From positions 1-7,852 of the forward strand of contig VHDG01000160.1 in NCBI GenBank assembly GCA_016871475.1: DNA of 7,852 nucleotides, read 5' to 3'. The stretch comes from Verrucomicrobiota bacterium (GTDB taxonomy: Bacteria > Verrucomicrobiota > Verrucomicrobiia > Limisphaerales > UBA11320). Below the pieces are notes generated by a model. That model ran no database searches. It had not been told where the DNA came from and saw only the letters and a program-made list of their open reading frames with translations. Both the position numbers and the translations under genes were made by a program. Positions 1 through 7,648 of this stretch are shown here, piece after piece; the first letter of the stretch is position 1; the number at the start of each line of letters is the position of its first letter.

Positions 1-12
1 GGCGGGCCCTGC

Positions 13-3000
13 ATGCCGTTTATGGCCTCTTGCTGGGTCCGCCTTTTCTGTTGTGGGCCAGGTCGAACTGTGGCGCTGGCCTTTCTCTATTGGGGCCTGT
101 TTCTATCAACTCGATCCACGGGCCAGATCGTCATCAATGAGATCCACTACCATCCTGTAGAGGAACCCGTTTTCGACGCTCAAGGAGCGCCGATGCTGGA
201 TCTCAGCCAGGATGTGCATGAGTTCGTCGAACTCTACAATTCCTCCAATCAGGACGTTTCGGTCGCAGGGTGGCGACTCGACAGCGCGATTCAGTTTACG
301 TTTCCGACCGGCGCTTCCATTCCAGCGGGCGGATTCCTGGTGGTCGCAGCGAATCCACCTCGTCTGGCGGCAGTGACTCAATATTCGATCTCAGCCTCCT
401 CCATCGCGGGACCTTATGCAGGGCGACTGAGCAACGGCGAGGGAGGCGAGCTGGTGAGGTTGCGTGATGCCTCCAATTTGGTGAGGGATGCCGTCAACTA
501 CTCGTCGGCATTCCCCTGGCCCACTTCGGCGGATGCGCTGGGCGCCTCCGAACGATGGACTGGAATCAATCGCGTCCTCCACCAGTACCGTGGGCGATCT
601 TTGGAGAGAATCAGCGCTGCACATCCTGGCAACGACCCGGCCAATTGGGCGGCTTCGGTCTTTCCAGGAGATCCCACTCCTGGCCGGGTCAACTCGGCAG
701 CCGCACGCGACCCGCTGCCGGTGGTGCTCTCCCATCGCATTTACCAAACCTCGAACGGCGCGTTCCCTATCACAAGCAACCAGCCGGCTAGGATCGAAGC
801 GGTCTTTTCATCGTCGCAATCGCTGAGCGAAGTGCGGATTGAGTATTGGGCCGATGACGTCAACAAGGCCAACGAACCACGGACCACTGTTTCCATGACA
901 GGAATCGGCCCTGTCTTCTCGGGAGAAATTCCCGGCCTCCCGTCGCGAACCATCGTGCGTTATCGGATTCTCGCCAAGCGAACCGGCCCGCGTTTCTCCG
1001 CGGACGAGCCCGTGCATCCGCGGCACGACGACACATTCCCGTGGGCTGGATATTTTGTGACGCCTGTGCGCGCGTCCGCCGCGCCGGCTTACGATTTGCT
1101 CATATCGACCGCAGCTGCCACGCAGTTGGGCCGCAATCTCTCCGACAATCCGATCAGCGGCTACAATCCTCCTCTTGGAACGCTGCCGATGGGCCGCTGG
1201 AACGACACACAGCCTGCGGTGATCGCCTATGGAGGCGAGATCTATGACGCCCAAGTTCGGCATAGCGGCAGTTTCTATCGGCGAGATTTTTCTCGAAACA
1301 GCTACAAAGCGGAGTTCCCGTCGTCACGCAAGCTGAACGGGCATTCCACGCTGCTGATTCTCGACAAGGGGACCGAAAATGCGTTTGGGCATCGCTTGTT
1401 TGAGGACAGCAGATTTCCGTCGTGCCGCGTTCGCCCCGTCGACCTGTATGTGAACAATCAAGCGAGGGTGGCTAGATTGGAGTTTGAGGAACACGACGAA
1501 GATTTGCTCCGGAGATGGGCTGAGGAGGAAAGAATCCGGAATCCGAACGCGACAGGGATAGGGACCGGACATTTGTGGAAATCGAGTGGATTGGTTCAGG
1601 ATATCGGGCCCTATGGACCGGCCAATGGCACACAAATGAAGACCAACCAAGGTTGGACGCCGCTCCAGCGTTACGAGTGGGTATACTCCTCCAAGAACCG
1701 GGACTGGGAAGGCTATTTGCCGCTGAAGGAAATGATCGATGAACTCTGGGCGGCGCGCGGATCCGGCCCTGGGGTGGATATCCCGAAGCTCCGTGAATAC
1801 CTCGCCGAGAAATGGGATTTGGCGAAGTTGATCGATTATGTGGCTTATCGCGCATGGATGAGCGCAGGGGATGACGCTTACCACAACTACTTTGTATGGA
1901 AACGGTCCGATGGAAAATGGCAGATGGTCCCTTGGGACTTCGACGGGGAGATTGGGGATGTTCCGCGCGATATCTTCGCCGGGGAAGGTGGCAATTTCTT
2001 CAAGGATTCTGTGTTCAAAGCCTATCGGGAGGAGTTCAAACAACGACTTTGGTGGCTCGCCAACACTCACTTTCACCCCGAAAACCTGCAGGCGGTGGGC
2101 CTTTGGCATCCGAACCTGGCGATTTACGCCAACGAGCGGCAGAAGGTGATCAATACCGCGACGTTCGGAGTGTTTCATCGGCCGGCTCAGCCTGTCGCCA
2201 TCACACCATCGGCCGGCGAATCCGTGATCGGAGCTTCGTCGCTTCGCGCTACGGATTATTCCCATAGCTTGTCGCCGGCTCCATCCCACGAGTCGACGAT
2301 TTGGGAGATTCGCTCGAGCCTGGGATCGTATCGACGTCCTGTTTTCTCCGTGACGAGCTCCCTTGATCGGACCTCGTTGCCGCTGCCAGCAGACCGACTG
2401 CTGGCAGGCCAGCTTTACCATTGGCGCGCCACTTATCTCGACGCAACGGGACGGCCGTCTGTGCCCTCGGTCGAATCCGCGTTTCGATTTGGAGGGAATT
2501 TTCGGCGCTCAGAGCTGATCTCGTTGGATGCAGAGTGGAGCTACCTGGAGAACGGGACGAACATTGCCCGAACTTGGAGGGATCGGGACTTCGACGATTC
2601 CAGCTGGCTCCGCGGGCGTGCGATTCTTGGAGTGAGCACCTCCTCCCCTGCGTTGCTGCCAGCTCCGGTCCGAACCGCTTTGCCCTTGGGACAACGGATC
2701 TATTACTTGCGTCGGAAATTTCAAATTCCATCCGACCCGGCCAACGCCATCCTTCGGCTCAGATACCTGGCCGACGATGGCGTGGTGTTCTACATCAACG
2801 GCCGGGAAGCGATGCGAGCCAACGTTGCGTCGCTCTACCCGCTGAACTCCGTTCCCCCCAACGCCTTTGCGACTCGAGATGTGGGCATCCCGGGGCTGGA
2901 ACAGCCGGTGGATCTTGCCGCCACCAATCTTGTTCAAGGGGAGAACGTTTTGGCCGTGCAAGTGCATCAATCCAGGGATGCCAGTCCGGATGTGCTTTTC

Positions 3001-4272
3001 GCAGCGGTCTTGTCGGCAACCCTCGAGTCTTCCGCTGGAGCTTTTCGAATCAACGAACTTTTCACAGCGCCTGAGTCGGGCGCACCCCCTGACCGCGCGA
3101 CGCCTTGGATCGAAATCATCAACGTTTCGGGACAGCCGGCTTCGTTGGAAGGACTGCGCATTACCGACAATCCAGCGGAGCCTGGGAAATTCATCCTCCC
3201 CGCGTCCGCCGGCGCGGCGGCGCCTGGGGAACGAAGGGTCGTGGGTTTAGGGATCGCCGGGCCCTGGCCGCACCAGGCCGCCCTCGGCTTCAGCACCGAG
3301 CGCGGGCGGTTCTGGCTCTTCGGCCCGGATGGAAACGGCGGGTTGTTGGAATTGGACTCGATATCGCATGGGCTGCAAGCCCCCGGCTGGAGCATGGGTC
3401 GGATTCCTGAAGGAAGCGGCGGCTGGTCTCTGGCCGTTCCCACTCCCAGCGGAGTCAATGCGCGCGCTCGCACCGCGCCGATTTCGGACGTGAAAGTCAA
3501 CGAATGGATGGCCAGTCCGCAATCCGGGCCAGACTGGATTGAACTGTTCAATCCGAGCCTGTTGCCGGCGGATATCTCGGGCGGTTATCTCAGCGACGAT
3601 CCCAACAATCGAACCAACAGTCCGATTCCCTTCCTGTCTTTCCTGCCTCCTTGGTCGTTCACTCGATTCTTTGCCGATGGACGGGCTGATTTGGGCCCGC
3701 TGCACTGCAGTTTCCGCCTCAGCGCCTCAGGAGAAGCCGCGGCGTTGTTCGATTCCCGCCTGAACATGGTCGATCAGGTTGTGTTCGGCGCCCAGGCCGA
3801 TGACGTGTCAGAGGGCCGCGTTCCTGACGGCGCAGATTCGGTCCGGCCCTTGCAACGCGGCGGGACGCCGGGGGGTAGCAATAGCGGCGATGCGGACGGA
3901 GACGGGATGCCAGACGATTGGGAACAATTGAATGGGCTGGCCGGGTGGATTCGCGACGGGAATCTGGATGGCGACGGAGACGGTGCGAGCAATTTCGAGG
4001 AATTTATCGCCGACACCAACCCGCGCGACTCAAGGGACCGCCTATCGATCACCGCACAAAAATCAGCCGATGGCTTGAGTGTCCTGCTGTCGTGGGATCT
4101 GAGGCCGGGAAAAACTTACGAGATCCTTCGCTCGAGGGACATTCGTGGCGGGGAGTGGGAGCCGATCCAAACCATCGGCTCGGAGCTTTCCCCGAAGCGC
4201 GCCAACATCATGATGCCGATTCCAGCGGGCGCTGAGTCAGCCTACTTTCGTCTGACCCTGCGTCGCGGGTGA
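13..4272 (+). CDS. Secreted multidomain CotH-kinase / lamin-tail-domain protein
   Basis: Large exported protein, 1419 residues. The N-terminus has a hydrophobic stretch (about residues 19-32) ending near STGQ, read as a signal peptide. Domains in order: lamin-tail domain (about 38-227; VINEIHYHP, EFVELYN, closing PTPGRVN); beta-sandwich (about 230-340); CotH kinase domain (about 358-650; RHSG at 416-419, SYK with K432, GDDAYHNY at 619-626, PWDFDGE at 640-646); Fn3-like region (about 720-825); jelly-roll domain with DDGVVFYING and NVLAVQVHQ (about 835-1008); two more lamin-tail domains (about 1012-1150 and 1157-1290); acidic calcium-binding segment DADGDGMPDDWE to DGDGDGASNFEEF (1293-1340); C-terminal beta module. 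CotH of Bacillus is an atypical protein kinase of the spore coat; here the substrate is unknown and extracellular action is inferred. The start is uncertain: the frame is open to the left edge, and ATG at 22 is an alternative, but the signal peptide supports a start here. No PEP-CTERM or LPXTG tail is seen. Family call is firm, function is not. Confidence 0.9.
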   Translation: MPFMASCWVRLFCCGPGRTVALAFLYWGLFLSTRSTGQIVINEIHYHPVEEPVFDAQGAPMLDLSQDVHEFVELYNSSNQDVSVAGWRLDSAIQFTFPTGASIPAGGFLVVAANPPRLAAVTQYSISASSIAGPYAGRLSNGEGGELVRLRDASNLVRDAVNYSSAFPWPTSADALGASERWTGINRVLHQYRGRSLERISAAHPGNDPANWAASVFPGDPTPGRVNSAAARDPLPVVLSHRIYQTSNGAFPITSNQPARIEAVFSSSQSLSEVRIEYWADDVNKANEPRTTVSMTGIGPVFSGEIPGLPSRTIVRYRILAKRTGPRFSADEPVHPRHDDTFPWAGYFVTPVRASAAPAYDLLISTAAATQLGRNLSDNPISGYNPPLGTLPMGRWNDTQPAVIAYGGEIYDAQVRHSGSFYRRDFSRNSYKAEFPSSRKLNGHSTLLILDKGTENAFGHRLFEDSRFPSCRVRPVDLYVNNQARVARLEFEEHDEDLLRRWAEEERIRNPNATGIGTGHLWKSSGLVQDIGPYGPANGTQMKTNQGWTPLQRYEWVYSSKNRDWEGYLPLKEMIDELWAARGSGPGVDIPKLREYLAEKWDLAKLIDYVAYRAWMSAGDDAYHNYFVWKRSDGKWQMVPWDFDGEIGDVPRDIFAGEGGNFFKDSVFKAYREEFKQRLWWLANTHFHPENLQAVGLWHPNLAIYANERQKVINTATFGVFHRPAQPVAITPSAGESVIGASSLRATDYSHSLSPAPSHESTIWEIRSSLGSYRRPVFSVTSSLDRTSLPLPADRLLAGQLYHWRATYLDATGRPSVPSVESAFRFGGNFRRSELISLDAEWSYLENGTNIARTWRDRDFDDSSWLRGRAILGVSTSSPALLPAPVRTALPLGQRIYYLRRKFQIPSDPANAILRLRYLADDGVVFYINGREAMRANVASLYPLNSVPPNAFATRDVGIPGLEQPVDLAATNLVQGENVLAVQVHQSRDASPDVLFAAVLSATLESSAGAFRINELFTAPESGAPPDRATPWIEIINVSGQPASLEGLRITDNPAEPGKFILPASAGAAAPGERRVVGLGIAGPWPHQAALGFSTERGRFWLFGPDGNGGLLELDSISHGLQAPGWSMGRIPEGSGGWSLAVPTPSGVNARARTAPISDVKVNEWMASPQSGPDWIELFNPSLLPADISGGYLSDDPNNRTNSPIPFLSFLPPWSFTRFFADGRADLGPLHCSFRLSASGEAAALFDSRLNMVDQVVFGAQADDVSEGRVPDGADSVRPLQRGGTPGGSNSGDADGDGMPDDWEQLNGLAGWIRDGNLDGDGDGASNFEEFIADTNPRDSRDRLSITAQKSADGLSVLLSWDLRPGKTYEILRSRDIRGGEWEPIQTIGSELSPKRANIMMPIPAGAESAYFRLTLRRG

Positions 4273-4344
4273 TCGGGTCTGGGGCAAAGGTTCCTCCGGG
4301 GAGAATACCGGGAGCATTCTGCGTCGGAGGCCGTCCAATGGTGC

Positions 4345-6750
4345 ATGAAACGATGGCTGTTACTGATGGGGATGCTCGGCTTGGCGGGTTTTTCGTCGAT
4401 CACACCGGGTTGGGCCTCGGGCTTGATCGTCGTCCACGACGCGGATTTTTGGCATGACCCGATGCCGCGGGTTGGGCCGCCGCCGGATCGTCGTCCGCCG
4501 ATGGTGTCGCCCCGACCCACTTGGGCCCCGCTGGAGCTGCATCAGACCAGGATCCATGTGGCGATCCGGGACCAGATCGCGTCCACGACCGTGGAGCAGG
4601 AGTTTTACAACCCGAACGCACGTCAATTGGAGGGCACGTTTCTGTTTCCGGTGCCCAAGGGAGCCCAGATCAACAAGTTCACCATGGAGATCAACGGCAA
4701 GCCGGTTGAAGCGGAGCTGTTGACGGCGGAGAAGGCGAGAGGCATCTACGAAGACATCGTCCGGCGGTTGCGGGACCCGGCTCTGCTCGAGTATGCGGGG
4801 CGCGATCTCTTCAAGGTGCGTGTCTTCCCGATCGAAGCAAACGAGCGCAAACGCGTCCGCCTGGCGTTCTCCCAATTGTTGCCGAACGATCATGGTTTGG
4901 TGAGCTACGCGTATCCGCTCAACACTCAACGCTATTCGGCCACCCCGCTGAAGAACGTCAGCCTCAAGATCGACCTGGAGTCACGGCTGCCCTTGAAATC
5001 AATTTACTCGCCCAGTCACGTCGTCGAGATTCGCCGCCAGGGCGAACGCCGGGCGACCGTGGGCTTCGAAGCGAGTCACGTGAAACCGGACACGGATTTC
5101 CAACTCTATTTCGCACCGGAGAAGGATCCGATCGGCCTGAATCTGCTGACCTATCGCAAACCCGGCGAGGACGGCTATTTCCTGTTGCTCGCATCGCCCG
5201 GCGTCGATGTCGTCTCCGGCCGAACGCAGCCCAAGGACGTTTGCTTTGTGCTTGATACCTCAGGCTCGATGGCCGGGGCGAAGCTGGATCAAGCGAAGAA
5301 GGCGCTGGCCTTCTGCGTGGAGAACCTCAACGCCGAGGATCGCTTCGAGGTATTGCGCTTTGCCACCGATGTGGAGCCGATCTTCAATCGGCTAATGGAA
5401 GCCGACCCCGCCCAGCGTCGGCGCGCCCAGGAGTTTATCCGGGAGATGAAACCCACCGGAGGCACGGCCATCGATGAAGCCCTGCGCAAAGCCCTCGCCC
5501 TGCGTCCCAGCGAAGGTAAACGCCCGTATGTGATCGTGTTTCTCACCGACGGCCGGCCCACCGTGGGTGTAGTGGCCGAAGACAAAATCCTGGCGAATGT
5601 GAAAGACGGCAGCCGAGGCAATGTGCGGGTGTTCTGCTTCGGCATCGGCACCGACGTAAACACTCATCTGCTCGACAAAATCACTGACGAAACCCGGGCC
5701 GCCAGCGAGTACGTCCTGCCCGAGGAAGACATCGAGGTTAAAGTCTCGGGTTTCTTTACCCGGGTAAAAGACCCGGTGTTGGCCAGTCCGTCGGTGACCT
5801 TTCCGGAGAACGTGCGGGTGACCAAGTTGTATCCGTCGCCGCTGCCCGACTTGTTCAAGGGTGGACAGATCGTGCTGGCCGGCCGCTACTCCGGCCAGGG
5901 AGCCGGCGCGGTGCGCATCGAAGGCTTGGTGGAGGGCGAGACCCGGCGCTTCACCCAGGACATCACCTTTCCTGAACGCTCCGAGGATCACGAGTTCATC
6001 CCTCGACTGTGGGCGACCCGGCGGGTGGGGTATCTGCTCGACGAGATCCGCTTGCGGGGAGAAAACGCGGAACTGAAGGACGAAGTCGTGGATCTGGCCC
6101 GGCGCTACAGCATCGTGACGCCATATACTGCCTATCTGATTGTCGAAGACGAAGGGCGTCGGGGCGTGGCCGCGAATCGGCGGCTGTTCGGAGATCGCGC
6201 GGCCGCGGCGGAGTCGAATCTGGCGGATCACTACTTCCGGTTTCAGCAGGATAAAGCCGGCGCTGGAGCGGTCGGGGGCGCCCGATCGTTGTCCGCCCTG
6301 AAGCGCGCGGAAGCTGCGGCCGACGCGATTTCTCTGGGCGATTATGAGGCCTCGCGCACCGCGCAATCAGCCCCGACGCCGGCTCCCGCGACGCAGCCTG
6401 TGCCCATTCCGGGAACCCTCGATTCCGGACGAGGCCGCGGCGCAATTGCCGCGACCCGGCCTGGAGCTTTGGCGGGTTGGACGGCTGAGGCTGGTGCCGT
6501 CGCGGATGCCGGGTCCGGCGGTGCGGCGTCGAGCCAGTACGTCGGTGGGAAGACGTTCTTGAATCAGGGCGGTCAGTGGGTCGACGTGGAATTGCAAAAG
6601 TTGCCGCAGGCCAAGCCTGTGCGCATCCAGTTTGGATCCGCGGATTACTTTGCCTTGCTCAAGCAGCATCCCTCGACGGTGCCGTGGTTGGCTCAGGGTG
6701 CGAACGTGCAATTCGTGCTCAACGGACAGGCCTACGAGATCTACGAGTAA
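4345..6750 (+). CDS. Exported VIT and von Willebrand factor A domain protein
   Basis: An 801-residue protein starting with a signal peptide (MKRWLLLMG..., cleavage near A24-S25), then a proline-rich stretch (about 35-60). The VIT domain spans about 61-180, with the typical KARGIYEDIVRR and RDLFKVRVFPI motifs. The VWA domain (about 296-470) has a full metal-ion-dependent adhesion site: DTSGS at 304-308, TGGT at 371-374 and TDG with D402. A conserved post-VWA region contains LWATRRVGYLLDEIR and RRYSIVTPYTAYLIVED (555-601). An Ala/Pro/Gly-rich linker (about 660-730) leads to a C-terminal module of about 70 residues (GGKTFLNQGGQWVDVE to VLNGQAYEIYE). VIT+VWA proteins resemble inter-alpha-trypsin inhibitor heavy chains; in bacteria they are exported and their role is mostly unknown. 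Many bacterial relatives carry a membrane or sortase anchor; none is seen here, so it may be periplasmic or secreted. A GGAGG lies at 4326-4330, 14 bases before the ATG, longer than ideal. It follows the CotH gene by 72 bases and may share its transcript. Confidence 0.92.
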   Translation: MKRWLLLMGMLGLAGFSSITPGWASGLIVVHDADFWHDPMPRVGPPPDRRPPMVSPRPTWAPLELHQTRIHVAIRDQIASTTVEQEFYNPNARQLEGTFLFPVPKGAQINKFTMEINGKPVEAELLTAEKARGIYEDIVRRLRDPALLEYAGRDLFKVRVFPIEANERKRVRLAFSQLLPNDHGLVSYAYPLNTQRYSATPLKNVSLKIDLESRLPLKSIYSPSHVVEIRRQGERRATVGFEASHVKPDTDFQLYFAPEKDPIGLNLLTYRKPGEDGYFLLLASPGVDVVSGRTQPKDVCFVLDTSGSMAGAKLDQAKKALAFCVENLNAEDRFEVLRFATDVEPIFNRLMEADPAQRRRAQEFIREMKPTGGTAIDEALRKALALRPSEGKRPYVIVFLTDGRPTVGVVAEDKILANVKDGSRGNVRVFCFGIGTDVNTHLLDKITDETRAASEYVLPEEDIEVKVSGFFTRVKDPVLASPSVTFPENVRVTKLYPSPLPDLFKGGQIVLAGRYSGQGAGAVRIEGLVEGETRRFTQDITFPERSEDHEFIPRLWATRRVGYLLDEIRLRGENAELKDEVVDLARRYSIVTPYTAYLIVEDEGRRGVAANRRLFGDRAAAAESNLADHYFRFQQDKAGAGAVGGARSLSALKRAEAAADAISLGDYEASRTAQSAPTPAPATQPVPIPGTLDSGRGRGAIAATRPGALAGWTAEAGAVADAGSGGAASSQYVGGKTFLNQGGQWVDVELQKLPQAKPVRIQFGSADYFALLKQHPSTVPWLAQGANVQFVLNGQAYEIYE

Positions 6751-6765
6751 GTAGGCCGGGCAGGC

Positions 6766-6994
6766 GAGCCGGCGGTGGTGCATCCCGAAGTTATTGGTGG
6801 GGACCCCGAGGTTACACCGCGGAGACGGGAAGGGCGCAGAGAAGAATTCCAATTCCACTGTAGAATTCCTCTGCCCATTTCTCGCTCTGCGGTGTAATCC
6901 TCCCTCCAACCGTGAGAATCCGCGATCCGTCGTCACCGGCGATCACCTTCACTTTTGCCAACGGCTTCGAGATGCACGGAGCAGGCGGTGGTGC
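6766..6994. repeat. Pair of 16-base direct repeats flanking the inverted repeat
   Basis: GAGCCGGCGGTGGTGC at 6766-6781 and GAGCAGGCGGTGGTGC at 6979-6994 differ at one base. They lie on either side of the inverted repeat but at unequal distances (28 and 78 bases), so they are not a simple target-site duplication. They may be a coincidence in GC-rich DNA, or traces of a duplication. Confidence 0.35.
6810..6900. repeat. Imperfect inverted repeat (REP/MITE-like palindromic element)
   Basis: The left arm (6810-6849) reads GGTTACACCGCGGAG... to GCAGAG..GAATTC. The reverse complement of the right arm (6863-6900) reads GGATTACACCGCAGAG... to GGCAGAGGAATTC. The arms match over most of their length with a few mismatches and small gaps, around a loop of 13 bases, so the transcript could form a long hairpin. 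I recall repeats built on ACACCGCAGAG/CTCTGCGGTGT units between genes in many bacterial genomes, which suggests a dispersed family. It lies 59 bases after the VIT/VWA stop and could protect or end that transcript, though no T-run follows it. There is no transposase and no obvious target-site duplication. Confidence 0.75.
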
Positions 6995-7082
6995 TGCAGC
7001 CGCGGCAGGTCCATACGAGGATCCTCCCCGCCCTGCCAGGCGCGGATCTCACTTTTTCCGACTCGCGTCCGTTCCCCTCCCC
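6901..7082. other. Remainder of the 360-base intergenic interval
   Basis: Together with 6751-6809 this is the part of the interval between the VIT/VWA and cupin genes not covered by the inverted repeat. The plus-strand frame of the cupin stays open upstream to an ATG at 6955, but that extension would translate the TCGTAA repeat as Arg-Asn repeats and resembles no protein I know, so I do not extend the cupin into it. On the minus strand a frame is open from 7048 to a stop at 6812-6814 and looks weakly protein-like (an Ala/Pro-rich part, then KVKVIAGDDGSRILTVGG); it has no convincing start. No clear promoter could be identified. Confidence 0.4.
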
Positions 7083-7103
7083 TCGTAATCGTAATCGTAA
7101 TCG
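7083..7103 (+). repeat. TCGTAA tandem hexamer repeat before the cupin start
   Basis: Three perfect TCGTAA units followed by TCG. The array is bracketed by CCTCG (7081-7085) and CGAGG (7102-7106), which can pair as a 5-bp stem with a 16-base loop. The GAGG at 7103-7106, the best ribosome-binding-site candidate for the cupin ATG at 7111, lies in that stem. I recall similar TCGTAA/TTACGA arrays in intergenic DNA of verrucomicrobial genomes, so it may be a dispersed element and not a dedicated control site. Confidence 0.7.
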
Positions 7104-7110
7104 AGGACGC

Positions 7111-7503
7111 ATGAACCGTCCTCTCGACCCACAGTCATGGTTTATGGCAAATTACGTGATCACGCAATTGGATGACCTGGAGCCCAAGGCCTGTCCTTGC
7201 GGCGGGACACGGCGAGCGTTTGTCGGGTTAGCAGGCGCGGTGGCGAGTCTCCATCTCGTCGACATCGCGGAGGATTCACGTGCTCACTATCACCAGAGAA
7301 TGACGGAGATCTACCTCGTTCTGGAAGGGGAGGGGGAGATCGAACTGGACGGTGACCGGTTTCCCGTGCGACCCATGACCGCCATTTACATCAAACCTGG
7401 CTGTCGCCACCGCGCGATCGGCAAGCTGCGGTTGGTGAACATCCCGGTCCCGGCCTTCGATGAAACGGACGAATGGTTCGACGGCACTGAAGCGTCGCAT
7501 TGA
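7111..7503 (+). CDS. Small single-domain cupin protein
   Basis: A 130-residue RmlC-like cupin. Motif 1 is AHYHQRMTEIYLVLEGEG (58-75), fitting HxHx4Ex6G, with likely metal ligands H59, H61 and E66. Motif 2 is KPGCRHRAIG (95-104), giving H100 as the fourth ligand. A CPCGGTRRAF motif precedes the barrel (28-37), and the protein ends in PAFDETDEWFD, features I recall from a planctomycete/verrucomicrobial cupin family of unknown substrate. Cupins bind a metal and act as dioxygenases, isomerases or sensors; nothing here selects among these. I chose ATG 7111 because GAGG at 7103-7106 precedes it, although the 4-base gap is short. ATG 7144 (MANYVITQLDDLE, 119 residues) has no Shine-Dalgarno but fits where the recognisable family sequence begins. 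The 360-base gap upstream suggests its own transcript. Confidence 0.85.
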   Translation: MNRPLDPQSWFMANYVITQLDDLEPKACPCGGTRRAFVGLAGAVASLHLVDIAEDSRAHYHQRMTEIYLVLEGEGEIELDGDRFPVRPMTAIYIKPGCRHRAIGKLRLVNIPVPAFDETDEWFDGTEASH

Positions 7504-7512
7504 CGACGGCCC

Positions 7513-7536
7513 CCCTGCTCCCGAACAGCAGCAGGG
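7513..7536 (+). terminator. Possible weak terminator hairpin after the cupin gene
   Basis: CCCTGCT (7513-7519) and AGCAGGG (7530-7536) are perfect inverted copies around a 10-base loop, starting 9 bases after the cupin stop. Only a short CTTTC follows, so it is a poor match to a classic intrinsic terminator. In the opposite direction no T-run follows either. Its place between convergent genes supports a role in ending transcription. Confidence 0.35.
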
Positions 7537-7648
7537 CTTTCATGGCCAGAAGCCAAGCCACCCCCGATCCAGCCGCAGCCCGGTTGGTGCCGCCGACTTG
7601 TGAAGTTTCCCGAAGGTCCCTGGGGATCCTTGAGCAGGTCCGGCGTGG

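Noticed and set aside
1324..2421. Long minus-strand open frame of 365 codons
   Set aside because: It lies entirely antisense to the CotH kinase and Fn3-like part of the large protein, shows no recognisable domain, and is explained by the base composition of the real gene.
5755..5768. Perfect 14-base palindrome TTTACCCGGGTAAA
   Set aside because: It is inside the VIT/VWA coding region, and one palindrome of this length is expected about every 16 kb by chance; no further evidence of an operator.
5392..6366. Long minus-strand open frame of 324 codons
   Set aside because: Antisense to the VWA and post-VWA regions of a protein with clear family motifs; its translation shows no coherent domain.
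6955..7110. Upstream extension of the cupin frame to ATG 6955
   Set aside because: It would translate the TCGTAA array as Arg-Asn repeats, resembles no cupin N-terminus and lacks a supported start signal; ATG 7111 or 7144 is more credible.
7613..7631. Imperfect hairpin AAGG...CCTT just after the Jag stop as a minus-strand terminator
   Set aside because: The stem is broken by mismatches and no T-run follows in the minus direction.
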